Below are positions 1 through 11,514 of a DNA stretch of 64,000 nucleotides, in pieces (the stretch's first letter is position 1; each line of letters begins with the position of its first letter). Both the position numbers and the translations under genes were made by a program. Location of the stretch: contig JARWIR010000018.1 of NCBI GenBank assembly GCA_029959085.1, positions 4,402,001-4,466,000 of the forward strand, in the 5' to 3' direction. The notes under the pieces are model-generated. The model was not told the origin of the DNA. It worked only from the letters and a program-made list of their open reading frames with translations, and made no database searches. This DNA comes from Nemophila menziesii. Taxonomy: Eukaryota > Streptophyta > Magnoliopsida > Boraginales > Hydrophyllaceae.

Positions 1-228
1 GTGGTCATTTCCTCAAGTTTAGTTTAAATCGTGCACAGATTTCGCCTAGGCTCTCTCTAGTCTCTTTTCGCAAGGTTTCAAGGTAAATATGTGTTTTCAC
101 CTTCATGGTTGGAGGATAAAATCTTTTAAAGAATATCGTTTGTAGCTCATCCCATGTAGGTCTGAGATTGGACACTTGATGATCCAGCCACTAGTTTTCA
201 CTTTCAATCAAGATAAAGGGAAACATTC
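1..228 (-). pseudogene. Athila-like Gag fragment
   Basis: The minus strand reads a Gag capsid-like stretch containing WDELQ, FKRFYPP and ETRESLGEICARF. It lines up with the same region of the better preserved Gag at 22960-23265 (WDKLQ, DKFYPT, AGESVGEAWTRF). An in-frame stop falls near 190 and another near 6. The fragment runs off the left edge of the window and is cut at about 228, where LINE sequence begins. Gag would form the particle of a Ty3/gypsy element; this piece is dead. The family call is firm, the exact right boundary is not. Confidence 0.7.
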
Positions 229-770
229 ATAACCCATTTGTTCTATTTTTCACAAAATCCCAAAGAGAGAGAGTTTTAGCAAGAAAGGTCCAATTTACCT
301 GGTCATATGCCTTTTCTATATCTAACTTAACCGCAACGTAATTCTTCTTAGTTCTTCTTTTGGTATTGAGGAAGAAAGAGATTTCTTGCGCAAAAAGGAT
401 ATTATCTTATATATTCCTACCTTTGATAAAAGCTGCTTGAGTAGGTGATACAATATCATCCATAAATTTCTGTAACTTGGAGGCCAACATCTTTGCAATA
501 ATTTTATACCAGAAGTTAGCACAAGTTATTGGTCTATAATCTTTAATGGATTCCTGACTTGAACCTTTAGGAATAAGCGTATTAACTGAATCATTGATTT
601 TCTTTAAATCCATATTAGAATCGAAGAAGTCTTTAACAAAACTGAAAATATCACACTTAATAATATCCCAAAAATTGTGGTAAAATTTCCCCAGAAGTCC
701 GTCAGGAATTGGGGCTTTTGAACCAGACATATCAAAAACCGCTTTCGTAACCTCCTCCTTAGTAAGAGAT
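229..770 (-). pseudogene. L1-type LINE reverse transcriptase fragment
   Basis: Read on the minus strand from 770 downward, the translation shows the N-terminal half of a plant L1 reverse transcriptase: SLTKEEV, SKAPIPDGL, NTLIPKG, DYRPITC, QAAFIKGRNI, then after a frame change KLDIEKAYDQVNW. These are the conserved blocks before the catalytic FADD box, which is missing here. Endonuclease and RNase H parts are also missing. The fragment is bounded by the LTR end at 771 and a Gag fragment below 229, so it is cut on both sides. At least one frameshift lies near 410-500. It is a dead retroposon piece. Confidence 0.8.
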
Positions 771-2539
771 TGGTGGGTCCTGGTGTGTTTATAAATAAAG
801 AACTGAAAATAAAGGAACCACTTAACCGCAAGTGCACGGTTGTCCAAGTAATATATGATAAACAAGTTCGTTCACAGGGACGGATTAGGCACAACTCAGG
901 TATTAATCGAAAGGTAAGAATAATTGTTTGACAGAAAAATAATATAAAGAATTTTTTTTGGTTTTTATAAATTAAAAGATGCAAGAAAATAAACTACGGA
1001 AAGAAAATAAAGCAAGTAAAAGAGAATTGAAACTTCAGATGAGAAAGAGTACTTGATCCTCACAAGGGTTTCACCTAACCTATATTATTCATGCTTCTGT
1101 TTAAGGGCTAAACTGGTATTATTGTGCTAGTCGGGACTCTAATATCTCCTGACCCCCGTCAGGGTGGACTTAGGAGCTATCGTACGGTATTACAAACCCC
1201 GTCAGGGTGAATATAAGCTACTTTCAGATGAATACTAATTTACCTCATTGGCTGCATGGTTAGTTATGCCCGTCAGGGTCAATAACAGATACTATGCGTC
1301 TATTATCTAAGTCTGTTATTAAACCCCCGTCAAGGTGATCCATACGCCACTATATGGAATAGCCTAACTACTATGAGCTAAATTTAATTCAAGAGTTCAA
1401 AATTAGTGATTAAAACAAAATAATAGTCAACACAAAATACCTAGTCTAATTTAAACCATTAAATCCCGAATTCAGAAAACATAAATTAAACAGAATTAAG
1501 TTCAACCCATATAGCGATTATCAAGTACTAATGAAATCAGTTCATAACAGAATGGAATACTAAAATTAAAAAAAAGGAATTCATGTTCAAATACAAAAGA
1601 TAAATTGATAACCTAATGGGTAAGATGACTGATGATGGAAGAACAGGACTCCTCCAGCACTAGCTTATCCTTGCCTTCTTGCTCTGACTTGAAAACCTTA
1701 AGCCTCTTGTGTAATTCTCTGAAGTGTGTGAAAAGATGAGGCTAAGGGGTGTATTTATAGGTTTTAGCAAGGCCTGGGTCGAATTTACTTGGAGTGGAAG
1801 ACAAGTTAAGAACTCTTAAATTCGTAGCCCTAAAATCTAGGAAAGGTAAGATTCTGCTGCTGATTTGTTTTGATCATATCTCATTCAATACTTATCTGTT
1901 TGACGCGTCCCAATATTCAAAGCCGCTTGTCTCGGAAAGCTCTTTCCATTAGTGCAAACCACTAGCCCAAATTCCTAGCCAATATTATGTTATGGACTCG
2001 TCTTTAAAACATGGCTGGAACTTCAGATTCATAAGGCAACTTTATCTTTTCCTTCTTTGCATATATCCTTCCTTAATTTTCTTATTTCCATGTAAATCTT
2101 CTTTCCTCTACTTCTTTGACTTGACTTGGTCTCTAATTAATTACCATATATCTTTTAAAACTTCACAATAAATAAATAATTAAACCGCATATGCTTTAAA
2201 AATAATAAATCAATAATTCAAGAAATAGAAATAGGAAAGTGCACTCTAAAAATAGAAAATCGAGTAAAAGTACTTCCTAACACACTAAAAATACTCTAAG
2301 ACTTTAATTCTCACTTCTCTTCCTTGTTGTGGTTTTTCATTAAATTAAAGAACCTACTAACTTTGCATTAAAAACAATCAAATTTACACACAAAAGCTCT
2401 AAAAACGCAAATAGTCAATTTCCAAAGGGAGAGAGTGCAATATAATCAATTAAGCATATAAGTCTATCAAATAAGTCATTTATTCACCTAAAAGGATGTC
2501 TCCAAAGGGCTAATAATTAGAACAAATAGGGAGACATCA
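771..2539 (-). repeat. 3' LTR of Athila-like element A (1,769 bp)
   Basis: On the minus strand the LTR starts TGATGTCTCC at 2539 and ends GGACCCACCA at 771, the same termini as the other Athila-like LTRs in this window. A polypurine tract abuts its start at 2540-2556, which makes it a 3' LTR. Near its 3' end it carries the block with the reverse complement of ACAGGGACGGATT (about 875-890) shared with LTR B. Four copies of an ACCCTGACGGGG-like motif lie between about 1155 and 1340. It interrupts LINE sequence at 770. The matching 5' LTR is not in the window. Confidence 0.8.
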
Positions 2540-4009
2540 AGACCCTAAACTCAAACCTTTGTCGTCCCGACAAAGTTTAATAAAAACAAAGGATCTTTTA
2601 GGTGAACGCAGAAGGTAGAATCTAGTAAATATTCCCAAAGCACAACTTAAAACAAATCTCATATAGTCTAATCTAGGAATTAATATACACATACACTTAT
2701 CATGCAAAATCAAACACAAAATAATATTAATCCAAAATTAAATTTCACAGTGCTAGAAGGTTGAGCTTATTACTTATCTCAAGATGGTGGCTATAGGGTG
2801 TTCTTTGATATTTACTTGCTTTGAACGCTCCACTTAGCATATTCATTATTAACACACTGTGTATCTAGGAATCACGAGGTCTTTACAGTTTTAGCATAGG
2901 CTAAAGGATGGTATGGTATGTATATTTGGTAAATTTGAAGTGGGCTTTTGGCTCTCTCCTCCCTTATCATAAACAGACTGTCAAAGAGATTGTGTTTACA
3001 CTCGAATAACGTTCTCACTCAACCCATTTGACGCACTTAGTTAGCGTCCCTAATTTAACCCAATAAGCACTAAGGATGATTTACATAAAAATTTCCACTT
3101 TGCCGGTCCGAATATATATTCTTTTCAAATCATTCATTTTTTTCTTTTGTATAGCTATGAATCTCTTTTTGATGTTGAGATATCATGCTATTTTCTCATA
3201 AATTATGCCTATTCATAACTTTAGCTCGTAGCTTCTTTTTCATTCACTATTACCCCGACAAAGGGTTACAATATAATAAAGCTGTGAATCATCATCAAAA
3301 TATAGCACAGAGCACAATTGATAAGCTCAAACATCCCAACCCAATGTAAATTCCCATAAAGTGGACCCACCACCCAAACTCAAGCTCAAGACAGGAAGTC
3401 TCAGGATCGTGATTCAAGTGCGGGTCATATGGTCATGCCTAACAATCTAGAGGGATATTGGCTTATAATGTGGCGACAAAAGAAAGGCTTAAAGGCTAAA
3501 AATTTGGATAAGAAGGATATAATTAATTCAGGGATAGAAGGCCAAAATGGATTCAAAGGGCTAACAAAGAACTGCCTCTATAATTTTCCGATCTACACAA
3601 CTTGCCTCTAGTTCATACCTAAGTGGGTTCTCCACTCATTTAGATCTCACGTTCTACAAACCACCCATTATCCTTAAGTACAAGTTTACTTCTTTTGCAT
3701 TGTTCATTAATTATTCCTATCAATTATCTCATATTTGCATGCAATTTAAGTGCGTTTTATACTAACTCCTAAAGTCAACTATTTTCTATCATAAATTGAT
3801 CAAAAGCATGCTTGATGGGGGCATTTAAAATCTCTAGAGTCAACGCAACCCTAAGTTAATTTTATTGAAAGCATGTGAAACACAAAAAATTGGGATGAGG
3901 CAACGAACCCCACCCCAAACTCAAAAGTGAGTCGTGTCCCCACGACTCGAAAAAGACTCAATAAAGCAATAAAATTAAACTAAACTACCCAAATAGTGCC
4001 TACCATTAA
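2540..4009 (-). mobile_element. Element A, 3' untranslated internal region
   Basis: This is non-coding sequence between the ORF2 remnant (ends 4010) and the 3' LTR. It shares ordered blocks with the same region of the element at 21152-29584 and of element C: a hairpin at 3929-3948 followed by a G-rich run, a block around 3240-3270 (reverse complement of TGTAACCCTTTGTCGGGGT), a block near 2940-2960 (GGCTCTCTCC), and the polypurine tract GTTTGAGTTTAGGGTCT at 2540-2556. No gene is visible. Long 3' non-coding regions are typical of Athila. Confidence 0.75.
3929..3948 (-). other. Conserved hairpin upstream of a G-rich run (element A)
   Basis: On the minus strand, arms GAGTCGTG and CACGACTC form a perfect 8-bp stem around a GGGA loop. 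It is followed by TTTTGAGTTTGGGGTGGGG. Equivalent hairpins occur at 26598-26617 and 36457-36476 in the other elements, so it is a family feature. Confidence 0.6.
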
Positions 4010-4392
4010 TTAAGAAGAAGAATTAGAACGGGGTACCTGGCCATAAAGATCCATCATGTCCTCCTCTGGAGAAGAGGAGTAATTATCAATCTCCATGTTC
4101 GTAGTTACCTCTTCCAATGTTCACTCAATCTGTGTAATTTCCATCCAAAGTGCTCTATTGTCTTCTCTTAAAAGCTCGACTTCATGTTGCAATTTGATAG
4201 CCCATGGAGGAATACAAGAATTAGTTTGAGAGGAAGAAGAACCTTGATCTTGAATTTGTGTCTATTCTTTAGGCTTTGATGATGTCCTCATCCTTGCTGT
4301 TAATTTCTTGTGTAGTGGTTGTCCAGGTGCCTCTTCTTTTTGTTTTTCTTCCATAGGCTCATCAATATTGATGGCCTTTTCAATTTTAGAAC
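4010..4392 (-). pseudogene. Athila ORF2 (env-position) C-terminal remnant
   Basis: The minus strand gives a mostly open frame of about 125 codons ending in TAA at 4010-4012, with two in-frame stops (TAG and TGA). It is acidic and polar (DEPMEEKQKEEAP, SSSSQTNS, EEDMMDLYG), with a short heptad-like stretch KLQHEVELLREDNRALW. Its place, between pol and the long 3' non-coding region, is where Athila elements keep their second ORF. The N-terminal part is cut off by insertion of LTR B at 4393. No transmembrane segment is visible in what remains. Confidence 0.55.
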
Positions 4393-5996
4393 TGGTGGTC
4401 CCGTGTGTGTTCTAAAAATAAATGTATAAGGAAAAGAGAACCACAACTGCAAGTGTACAGTTGTCCCAAGTAATATATGTGATAATAGATTCGTTCGCAG
4501 GGACGGATTGATTTGACTCTAATGCTTATCAAATAGTGGATAATTGCAATTAAAAGCAAGTAAATGATTTTATAGTTGTTTGTTTGGTTTTCTATTACTA
4601 ATGCAAATAATTAAATTACTAAAATTAAATGAAAATAATGGAAAGATTAAGCTAGATGCAAGAAAATAAAATTAGCTAGACGCAATAAAGAGAGGTAGTA
4701 CTTAAGTAACGCTAGGATTTCACCTAAATCTATTCATTCCATGTATTGTTTAAGGGACGAATTCGGTAATTAATATTGGTCGGGATTCAATTATCTCCTT
4801 ACCCCCGTCAGGGTGGACTAAGGAGCTCTTCTTAGGTGCTACAAACCCCGTCAGGGTTAATATAGTCCACCTTCGAATGATTAATTCCTAACTACCCAAT
4901 CGACCATAGGATTAACTAAGCCTTTCAAGGTCAATAATTCCTATCCTACATTCATTAATTATTTCTGTACCTAAACCCCCCGTCAAGGTGATTCATATGC
5001 CACTTTATGAAATAGCTTAGATACTAATTCCTATTATCAATTGATCAGGTTTATAATAGTTGTTAAAATGCAGATTAATGAAAAATACTAATTACCCAAT
5101 TCGAATTAAATATTAAAATCTCAAAAGCAAAACATAGAATAGAATAAATGGGGATTAACCCATTAATGTGTTCTCAAGCACTTAATGAAATTAACTCATA
5201 CTAATGCGAAAAACTAAATAAATAAATTGAAAGGAATTCATAATTGTTTTACAGAAATAAAAATAAGAAACCTAATTAGGAAGTTGATTCAGCTGCGAAA
5301 TGGAGATATAGACATTCTCCAGCTCTTGGCTTCTTCATTTCATTGCTTCTGCTTCTTCTCCGGACACTCTCTTCTAAGGATGATTTGAATTGAAGAGTAA
5401 AATGAGAGGTGCTTCATAATGAGGTCTAAAGGCCTATTTATAATGATAAAATCGGATTAGGGCTTTTACTTAAGGATTAAGTGAAAATTAGAAAAGCCCA
5501 AGTCCACTAATTAAGCCCAAATCCCCTAACTGCTGCACCACCTCCAATAAAACAGCTCTAACCAGCTCGTTTCAACTCGGAGTAACCCAATTCTAGTTGC
5601 TAAATTTCCGTAACCCAATGGGAAGCATTTTCTTTTCACAAGTCAGAGGCTAAATCCAAACTTAGATGGCTCGAAATCAGCTATCTTTATCAACTTTAAG
5701 ATTTGTAGCTTGAAATTCTCAATTCTTTCGGGATATTTCTTCTTGCTTTGACTTCATTACACGCTCTTTGACTTTATTCTTGGCTTCCTCTTCTAGCTAG
5801 TATTCAAAACCTACAAGCTTTTCACTAAAAACAACCCATATTACACTCAAAAGCTTAATAAATCAAAAATACTAAAATCTAAAGAGGAAAATTGAATTAT
5901 TGCATATTAGCACCAAAAGTCTATCTAAATAATCAAATAAACACCAAAAATGATGTCTCCCAAGTGCATAAAATTAGAACATTTATGGAGGCATCA
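4393..5996 (-). repeat. 3' LTR of Athila-like element B (1,604 bp)
   Basis: On the minus strand it starts TGATGCCTCC at 5996 and ends GGACCACCA at 4393. Its first part matches the LTR fragment at 30495-30784 and its second half matches LTR A, including the GGGACGGATT block and the ACCCTGACGGGG-like repeats at about 4800-4990. It abuts the ORF2 remnant of element A, so B is nested in A. The sequence just upstream (5997 on) is not clearly purine-rich, unlike the other elements; a better polypurine tract lies about 80 bp away near 6090. The 5' LTR of B is missing. Confidence 0.8.
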
Positions 5997-6982
5997 AGAA
6001 CCAGGCAAATTTTTGTTCTTCCCTATGATACAACACTTCCTCTTATAATCCATAGCATATTTTCTGTTTGTCATGGTTGATTTGACCCCAAACTCATGTT
6101 ATACCAAGGATAGAATAAAGTTAAGAGAACTTGGTGTAGCTTGAGTTTCTTGCTTGGATTAGATGAAAGAAGAAGGTTTCTTGATGAATCTTGGAAGAAT
6201 TATTGAAAGCTTGATGATCTTGATGATGTTTAATGGTGTATTGTGATGAATTTGATGAAGAGGATGTGTTTATGGAGGATGGAGGAGAGAATTATTGATG
6301 TTATTGTGTTTGTTGTAGATGTTTAATCAAGCTTCAAGGTTTATTTATAAGGTTGGGAGCTGGAAAATTCATATGGGAGAGACTAGGGTTTACACTTGAT
6401 AAGGTAAGAAGTGTATAGGGCAACAAACTCTTCCAAAACCGACATGCGTGCCGGCATACCGGTGCTGAACGTGTGTCTTGTCATAACATTCTGCCTTGAG
6501 CCCGAGTCGCTACCCGAGGCCACGTGTTCTCTGTTCGCCGGCATGCCGGTGCTGCTTTTTGTCCAGGGGCGAACTCCGTCGAAATACCCGAGCTGAGCTA
6601 CCCGAGGGCACGGGTTTTCCATCTGGCCGGCAGACCGGAATTCTCGGCGGCATGCCGGTGAGACACTTCAAATTTTCTCTACCTCTCGGCAAACAACCCG
6701 AGCCATGATCCCGTGGGCACGTGTTTCTGCTCCACCGGCATGCCGGTGGTCTGGCCGGCTAGCCGGTCAGAGCAGCAGATTATTCTTTTCCGTTCCTTAG
6801 CACCCCAAACTCAATTCCTTTACCATTAACACTATACCTTTCTCATTTATTTTAAAATTAGACACTAAAACTCGACACTAACTTAGAATTATACAATAGG
6901 AATTGAAAAACATAAAGCAATAAACTAATATACAATGAACTGGCTTTTGTTTAACGTCGTTAAGCTCGACGACCTCCTGCAA
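5997..6982 (-). mobile_element. Element B, 3' untranslated region
   Basis: This is non-coding sequence between the integrase stop and the 3' LTR. The motif GACGTTAAACAAAA (minus strand, 6945-6958) follows the pol stop, as in three other elements here. The middle holds a GC-rich palindrome cluster (6435-6765). No supported reading frame is present; open frames across the GC-rich part are a by-product of composition. Confidence 0.65.
6435..6765. repeat. Cluster of CCGGCATGCCGG-type palindromes
   Basis: In strongly AT-rich surroundings, this GC-rich stretch carries at least six palindromic or near-palindromic copies: GCCGGCATACCGGT (about 6450), GCCGGCATGCCGGT (about 6538), GGCCGGCAGACCGG, GGCATGCCGGTG (about 6649), ACCGGCATGCCGGT (about 6736) and GGCCGGCTAGCCGGT (about 6752). 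Copies of CCCGAG with nearby CACGTG or GGGCACG lie between them. Confidence 0.75.
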
Positions 6983-7983
6983 CTATTTAGCTTCAAGGAG
7001 GTACATGACCTCCCCAGGATATGGATCCATCATGCGATTAGTATCCTCGCCTCCATGATAGATTTTTAGACGATGACCATTCACCATAAAGGTGCGGTGT
7101 TCAGTTGGATGCTCAATCTCTATAGCTCTATGAGGCGTAACTTTGGTCACAATGTAAGGACCAGACCACTTCGATCTCAATTTTCCTGGATAATTGCTGA
7201 ACTTGGAGTTGTATTTTAGGACCCTCTGTCCCACTTCAAATGTCTTTGAACGGATACGATTATCATGCCACCTCTTCGTGTTTTCTTTGTAAAGTTTCGC
7301 GTTTTCATAGGCATGTAATCAAAACTCATCAAGTTCATTTAGCTTCATCATACGATTCTCACCGGCCAAAGTAGGATCTAAATTCAACTGCGCTATTGCC
7401 CAATATGCACCTAGTTCAAGTTCAAGAGGAAAGTGACAGGCCTTACCAAACACCATACGATATGGAGATGCACCAACTGGAGTTTTAAACGCAGTACGAT
7501 AAGCCCACAACGCATCATCTAGCTTCATAGACCAATCTTTTCGGGTGGGGCCAACAGTCTTCTCCAGAATAGATTTGACCTCTCGATTAGAGACCTCAGC
7601 TTGACCATTGGCTTGTCGATGATACGCGGTAGATACGCGATGCCTCACACCATACTTCTCTAGAACTGTCTTAAGATATTTGTTCACAAAGTGTGAACCT
7701 CCATCACTGATAATAACTCTAGGTGTACCATGTCTAGTGAAGATGAGTGACTTTAAGAATTTAATCACTAGTCGCGAATCATTAGTTGGTAGAGCTACAG
7801 CCTCTACCCATTTAGACACGTAATCAACAGCTAGTAGGATGTATAGATTCCCGTTAGATGGTACAAAAGGACCCATGAAATCAATACCCCATACATCGAA
7901 TATTTCAACTTCAAGAACATTATTACGTGGCATCTCATCCCTCTTGGATATATATTTCCAGTAAACTGGCATCTATGACACTT
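6983..7983 (-). pseudogene. Element B integrase core and C-terminal domain
   Basis: The minus strand encodes a Ty3/gypsy integrase: CHRCQ at the end of the zinc region, [11 protein letters not shown] (first catalytic Asp), ISDGGSHF (second Asp), then [15 protein letters not shown] (catalytic Glu). The core ends NELDEF. An SH3-like C-terminal domain follows (VGQRVLKYNSKFS, KWSGPYIVTKV, MVNGHRLKIYHGGE). The DDE triad is intact. In-frame stops TAG (7984-7986) and TGA (7319-7321) break it. There is no chromodomain, as expected for Athila. Integrase would insert the cDNA into the genome; this copy cannot make a full protein. Confidence 0.9.
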
Positions 7984-8795
7984 CTAAACGTACTCATGCC
8001 AATCCTTATGTAAAGTAGGCCAATAAAAACCGGATTGTAGTACCTTAGCAGCTGTGAGGTCACCCTTGAAGTGTCCTCCGTATGTCGAATCATGACAACT
8101 CACAATCACTGCCCAAACATCTCTCTCAGGTATGCATCTTCTCACCATTTGAACACTACACACTTTGTAGAGGAAATGATCCTCCCAAAAGAACTGTTTA
8201 GCACGATGGATCAATCTTTTCTTGTTTTGTGATGTAGCTCCTTGAGGAAAGTTACCACTCACAATAATATTCGCAATGTCAGCATACCAAGGAGTACCAT
8301 CATGTATAGAAAATAAACTCTCATCGGGGAAATCCTCTTGAACCAACTCAGGATCACTATTAAGCTCTGAACCTTCAAGACGGGACAAATGATCTGAAAC
8401 CTGATTATCACAACCCTTTCGATCTCGGATTTCTAAGTCAAACTCTTGTAACAATAACACCCATCTGATTAAACGCGGCTTATCATCTTTCTTTTCCATA
8501 AGGTATTTAATCGCAGAATGATCAGTAAACACAACAACTTTTGCCCCAAGAAGATATGAACGAAATTTGTCGAATGCATACACTACAGCTAGTAACTCCT
8601 TCTCAGTTACGGAATAATTTACTTGAGCACTTGTAAAGACCTTACTAGCGTAGTAGATGGAATGAAATACCTTATCTTTTCTTTGTCCCAGAACAACACC
8701 CATAGCAAGATCACTAGCATCACACGTAACTTCAAACCGAACCTTCCAATCATGAGGTAATACAATAGGTTCCGAAATAAGCTTCTCCTATTCTT
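7984..8795 (-). pseudogene. Element B RNase H and integrase zinc region
   Basis: This minus-strand segment carries Ty3-type RNase H blocks ([52 protein letters not shown]) and then the linker to integrase ([52 protein letters not shown]). It lies one frame off the upstream reverse transcriptase, with a frameshift near 8795, and ends at an in-frame TAG at 7984. RNase H would remove the RNA strand during cDNA synthesis. The protein sequence is otherwise well kept, so the damage is probably recent relative to element C. Confidence 0.85.
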
Positions 8796-9194
8796 TTGAA
8801 AGGCCATTATGCAAGCTTCGTCAAAAAGGAATTTCGCGTCCTTTTCAAGTAAGTTACACAATGGCTTAGAGATCTTGGAGAAGTCCTTGATGAAACGTCG
8901 GTAAAAACCAGCATGACCTAAAAAACTTCTTACCCCTTTAACAGAAATCGGAGGGGGAAAAGTTTTAATTACCTCAATCTTAGCGCGATCAACTTCCAAA
9001 CCCGAACTCGAAACCTTGTGTCCCAACACTATACCTTCACGAACCATAAAGTGACATTTTTCCCAGTTCAAAACCAAATAAGTTTCCTTGCATCTAATCA
9101 ACACCTTCTCTAAATTCCGTAAACACTCATCAACGTTATCACCAAACACAGAGAAATCGTCCATAAATACCTCAAGGAAATCATCGATCATGTC
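8796..9194 (-). pseudogene. Element B reverse transcriptase, palm and thumb
   Basis: The minus strand reads IDDFLEVFMDDFSVFGDNVDE, with the catalytic FMDD box typical of Athila (other retroelements have YVDD or YLDD). Next come LVLNWEKCHFMVREGIVLGHKVS and FLGHAGFYRRFIKDFSKI. It is separated from the upstream half by one in-frame TAG at 9195-9197 and leaves frame near 8795. Catalytic residues are intact. Confidence 0.88.
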
Positions 9195-10448
9195 CTAGAA
9201 AATTTTCATCATACATCTTTGAAAAGTAGCAGGTGCATTACATGATCCGAATGGAATCCTTCGAAAGGAAAAGGTACCAAAAGGACATGTAAAAGTGGTC
9301 TTGTGTTGTTCTTTTGGATCTACATAAATCTGATTGTATCCTGAATACCCATCCAAAATGCAATAATATTCTCTCCCATCTAACTTGTCTAACAGTTGAT
9401 CAATAAACGGAAGAGGGAATTGATATTTTCTGGTGGCCTTGTTCAACTTACGATAATCCATACCAACAACGGTCCTCGAGGGTATGGCTTCATTTGGTTC
9501 ATTCAAGATGGTAGTACTACCACCCTTCTTTGGTACGCATTGAACTGGACTCACCCATTCGCTGCTAGCAATAGGATAGATGATTCCTACGTCTAGCAAC
9601 TTGATATCCTCTTTCTTCACCACTTCCTTCATAGCTGGTATCAATCTTCTTTGTCCTTCAATTGAGCGCGCACTTTCGTCGTCCAGAATGATTTTGTGTT
9701 GGCAATAGGAAGGACTGATACCTTTGATGTCAGCAATATTCCAACCAATCGCCTCTTTGTTAGCTCGTAGTATGCACAAAAGTTTTTCTTCTTGAAGACC
9801 TGTTAAAGTAGCTAAAACAATAACAGGGAGAGTTTTGTTAGTACCTAAATACGCATACCTCAAGTGTGTCAGGAGCGGCTTTTCTTCTAACTTCGGGGGA
9901 GCTTCGATGGATGGATTATTTTTAAGAACTATCTCCCCCGTTTTTCGGACAGGTTCATAAGGGAGACGCTTCTGCTTCGGATATCCAGAGTTAAGAGCTG
10001 CCACTGTTTCGGCTAACTCTTCTATTGGCTTTGGTAAGTCAAGTGTTAGGGCAGCTTGCAAGATATCACCGAAGTTCATGTACTCCCATACTTCTCGTGT
10101 GGCTAAATCAATTACATCCAATTGGAAACAGTCTTCTCGCAAATCTGGAAACTTCATAGCCCTAAACACGTTGAACTTTACCTCCTCGTCTTGGATTCGC
10201 ATTGTTAATTCTCCATTTTTGACATCAATAACAGTACGCCCCGTGGCTAGGAATTGTCGTCCCAAGATGATGGGGACATTCCTATCCGCGTCGTATTAAA
10301 GAATAACAAAGTCAACAGGAAAAATTAAAGTACTTGCCTTGACGAGGACATCTTCTATGCGTCCCTCTGGATGTGAGAGGGATCTGTCATCCATTTGTAA
10401 GATCATGGATGTCGGTCTTGCTTCTCCTATCTTCAACATCTCGAAAAT
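9195..10448 (-). pseudogene. Element B protease end and reverse transcriptase N-terminal half
   Basis: Read on the minus strand, this holds the retropepsin C-terminal part (NVPIILGRQFLATGRTVID), a linker, then the reverse transcriptase fingers and palm start: ASSEWVSPVQCVPKKGG, VVGMDYRKLNKATRKYQFPLPFIDQ, DGREYYCILDGYSGYNQI, TTFTCPFGTFSFRRIPFG, CNAPATFQRCMM. The motif order and wording are those of Athila pol. The frame ends in TAG at 9195-9197. An in-frame stop near 10295 and another near 10448 separate pieces of the protease. Confidence 0.87.
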
Positions 10449-11505
10449 TTATTTGGGCATGAGATTGATACTCACTCCCAATTCACACAAAGCTTTACCT
10501 TGCCACTCATCGCCAATGGAAATAGGAATCGTAAAACTCCCAGGATCAAGTAGTTTTGGTGGCAATTTGCTTTGGCATATGGCACTACATTCTTTAGGCA
10601 AACCTATCATCTCATTCTTAAGGTGTGGTATTTTGTTTGCAATGGATCTCTTCAGGAATTTGACACATTTTGGCACATCTCTAATGGCATCTAAGAATGG
10701 AATGTTAATATTAAGACCACGTACCACATTAAAAAACTTCTGATAGTCAGCCATGTCGCCTTTCTTCTGAACTCTCGAGGGAACAGGTGGAGGAGGACGG
10801 GTTACTGTAGTATCTGGCTTCTTTGGCTTTTCCGGAATCTTCTCCACTTCCACTACTTCAGGTTCATCTTCTTTCTCCGCCGCCTCTTTTACCGGTTTTT
10901 CTTTCACAGTTGTGTCTTTTTCTTTCATCACGGGAAAATGATGTGGTGGGAGATTCTTACCACTTCTAAGTGTCACTGCATTACAATCTACTTTTTGCTT
11001 GGTTTCTTCAGTGTCACTTGGTAATTGTCCCTGTGGACGCTTATTTAATTGCTTTTCCATCTGAGCCATCTGAGTTTCCATCAATTTAAGTGTTGCGGCC
11101 GTAGTTTGTTGAATGTTGATTAGTGTCGCCAAGGTTTGCTGAAAATCTAATGCACCTTCTTGAGGTTGAGTAGGTAGAGATTTTTGGTTCATGGTGTCGG
11201 TATAAGCATCTTGATGAGGTTGTCTCTGAGCTTGATTTCCGTAAGCTTGTCCACCTTGGTAGTTGTTATGTGGTCTTGGTTGAAAGTTATTACCTTGGGG
11301 ACGCGGTTGATATGCATAAGTCGGATTAGCAGCCCCATTTGGATTTGAATATTGGAAACCTTGATGATTTCTATTCGGTTGATAGCCTTGACCACTTAAA
11401 TTATAATTTCCTCGGTTAGAAACAAACATTACAGCTTGTGGATTGCTTGGACAATTCTCCCAATCATGATCTTGTGTACCGCAGTTAGAACACCCATAAA
11501 CTTTT
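10449..11505 (-). pseudogene. Element B Gag C-terminal part and protease start
   Basis: On the minus strand a CCHC zinc knuckle (CSNCGTQDHDWENC, C-x2-C-x4-H-x4-C) sits at about 11450-11495. It is followed by a Q/N/P-rich linker (YQPRPQGNNFQPRPHNN), a short heptad region (TLKLMETQMAQMEKQL), NAVTLRSGK (a typical Athila linker), an acidic/proline stretch, and the protease start (SKLPPKLLDPGSF, ALCELGVSINLMP). The protease active-site Asp reads Glu (CELGVS against CDLGAS at 24412). The capsid part of Gag, the primer site and the 5' LTR are gone; CACTA sequence begins at about 11506. Confidence 0.87.
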
Positions 11506-11514
11506 TGTGTAACA

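Noticed and set aside
6383..6708. Open frames on both strands across the palindrome cluster
   Set aside because: The higher GC content and repeated palindromes reduce stop codons; no recognisable protein motif.
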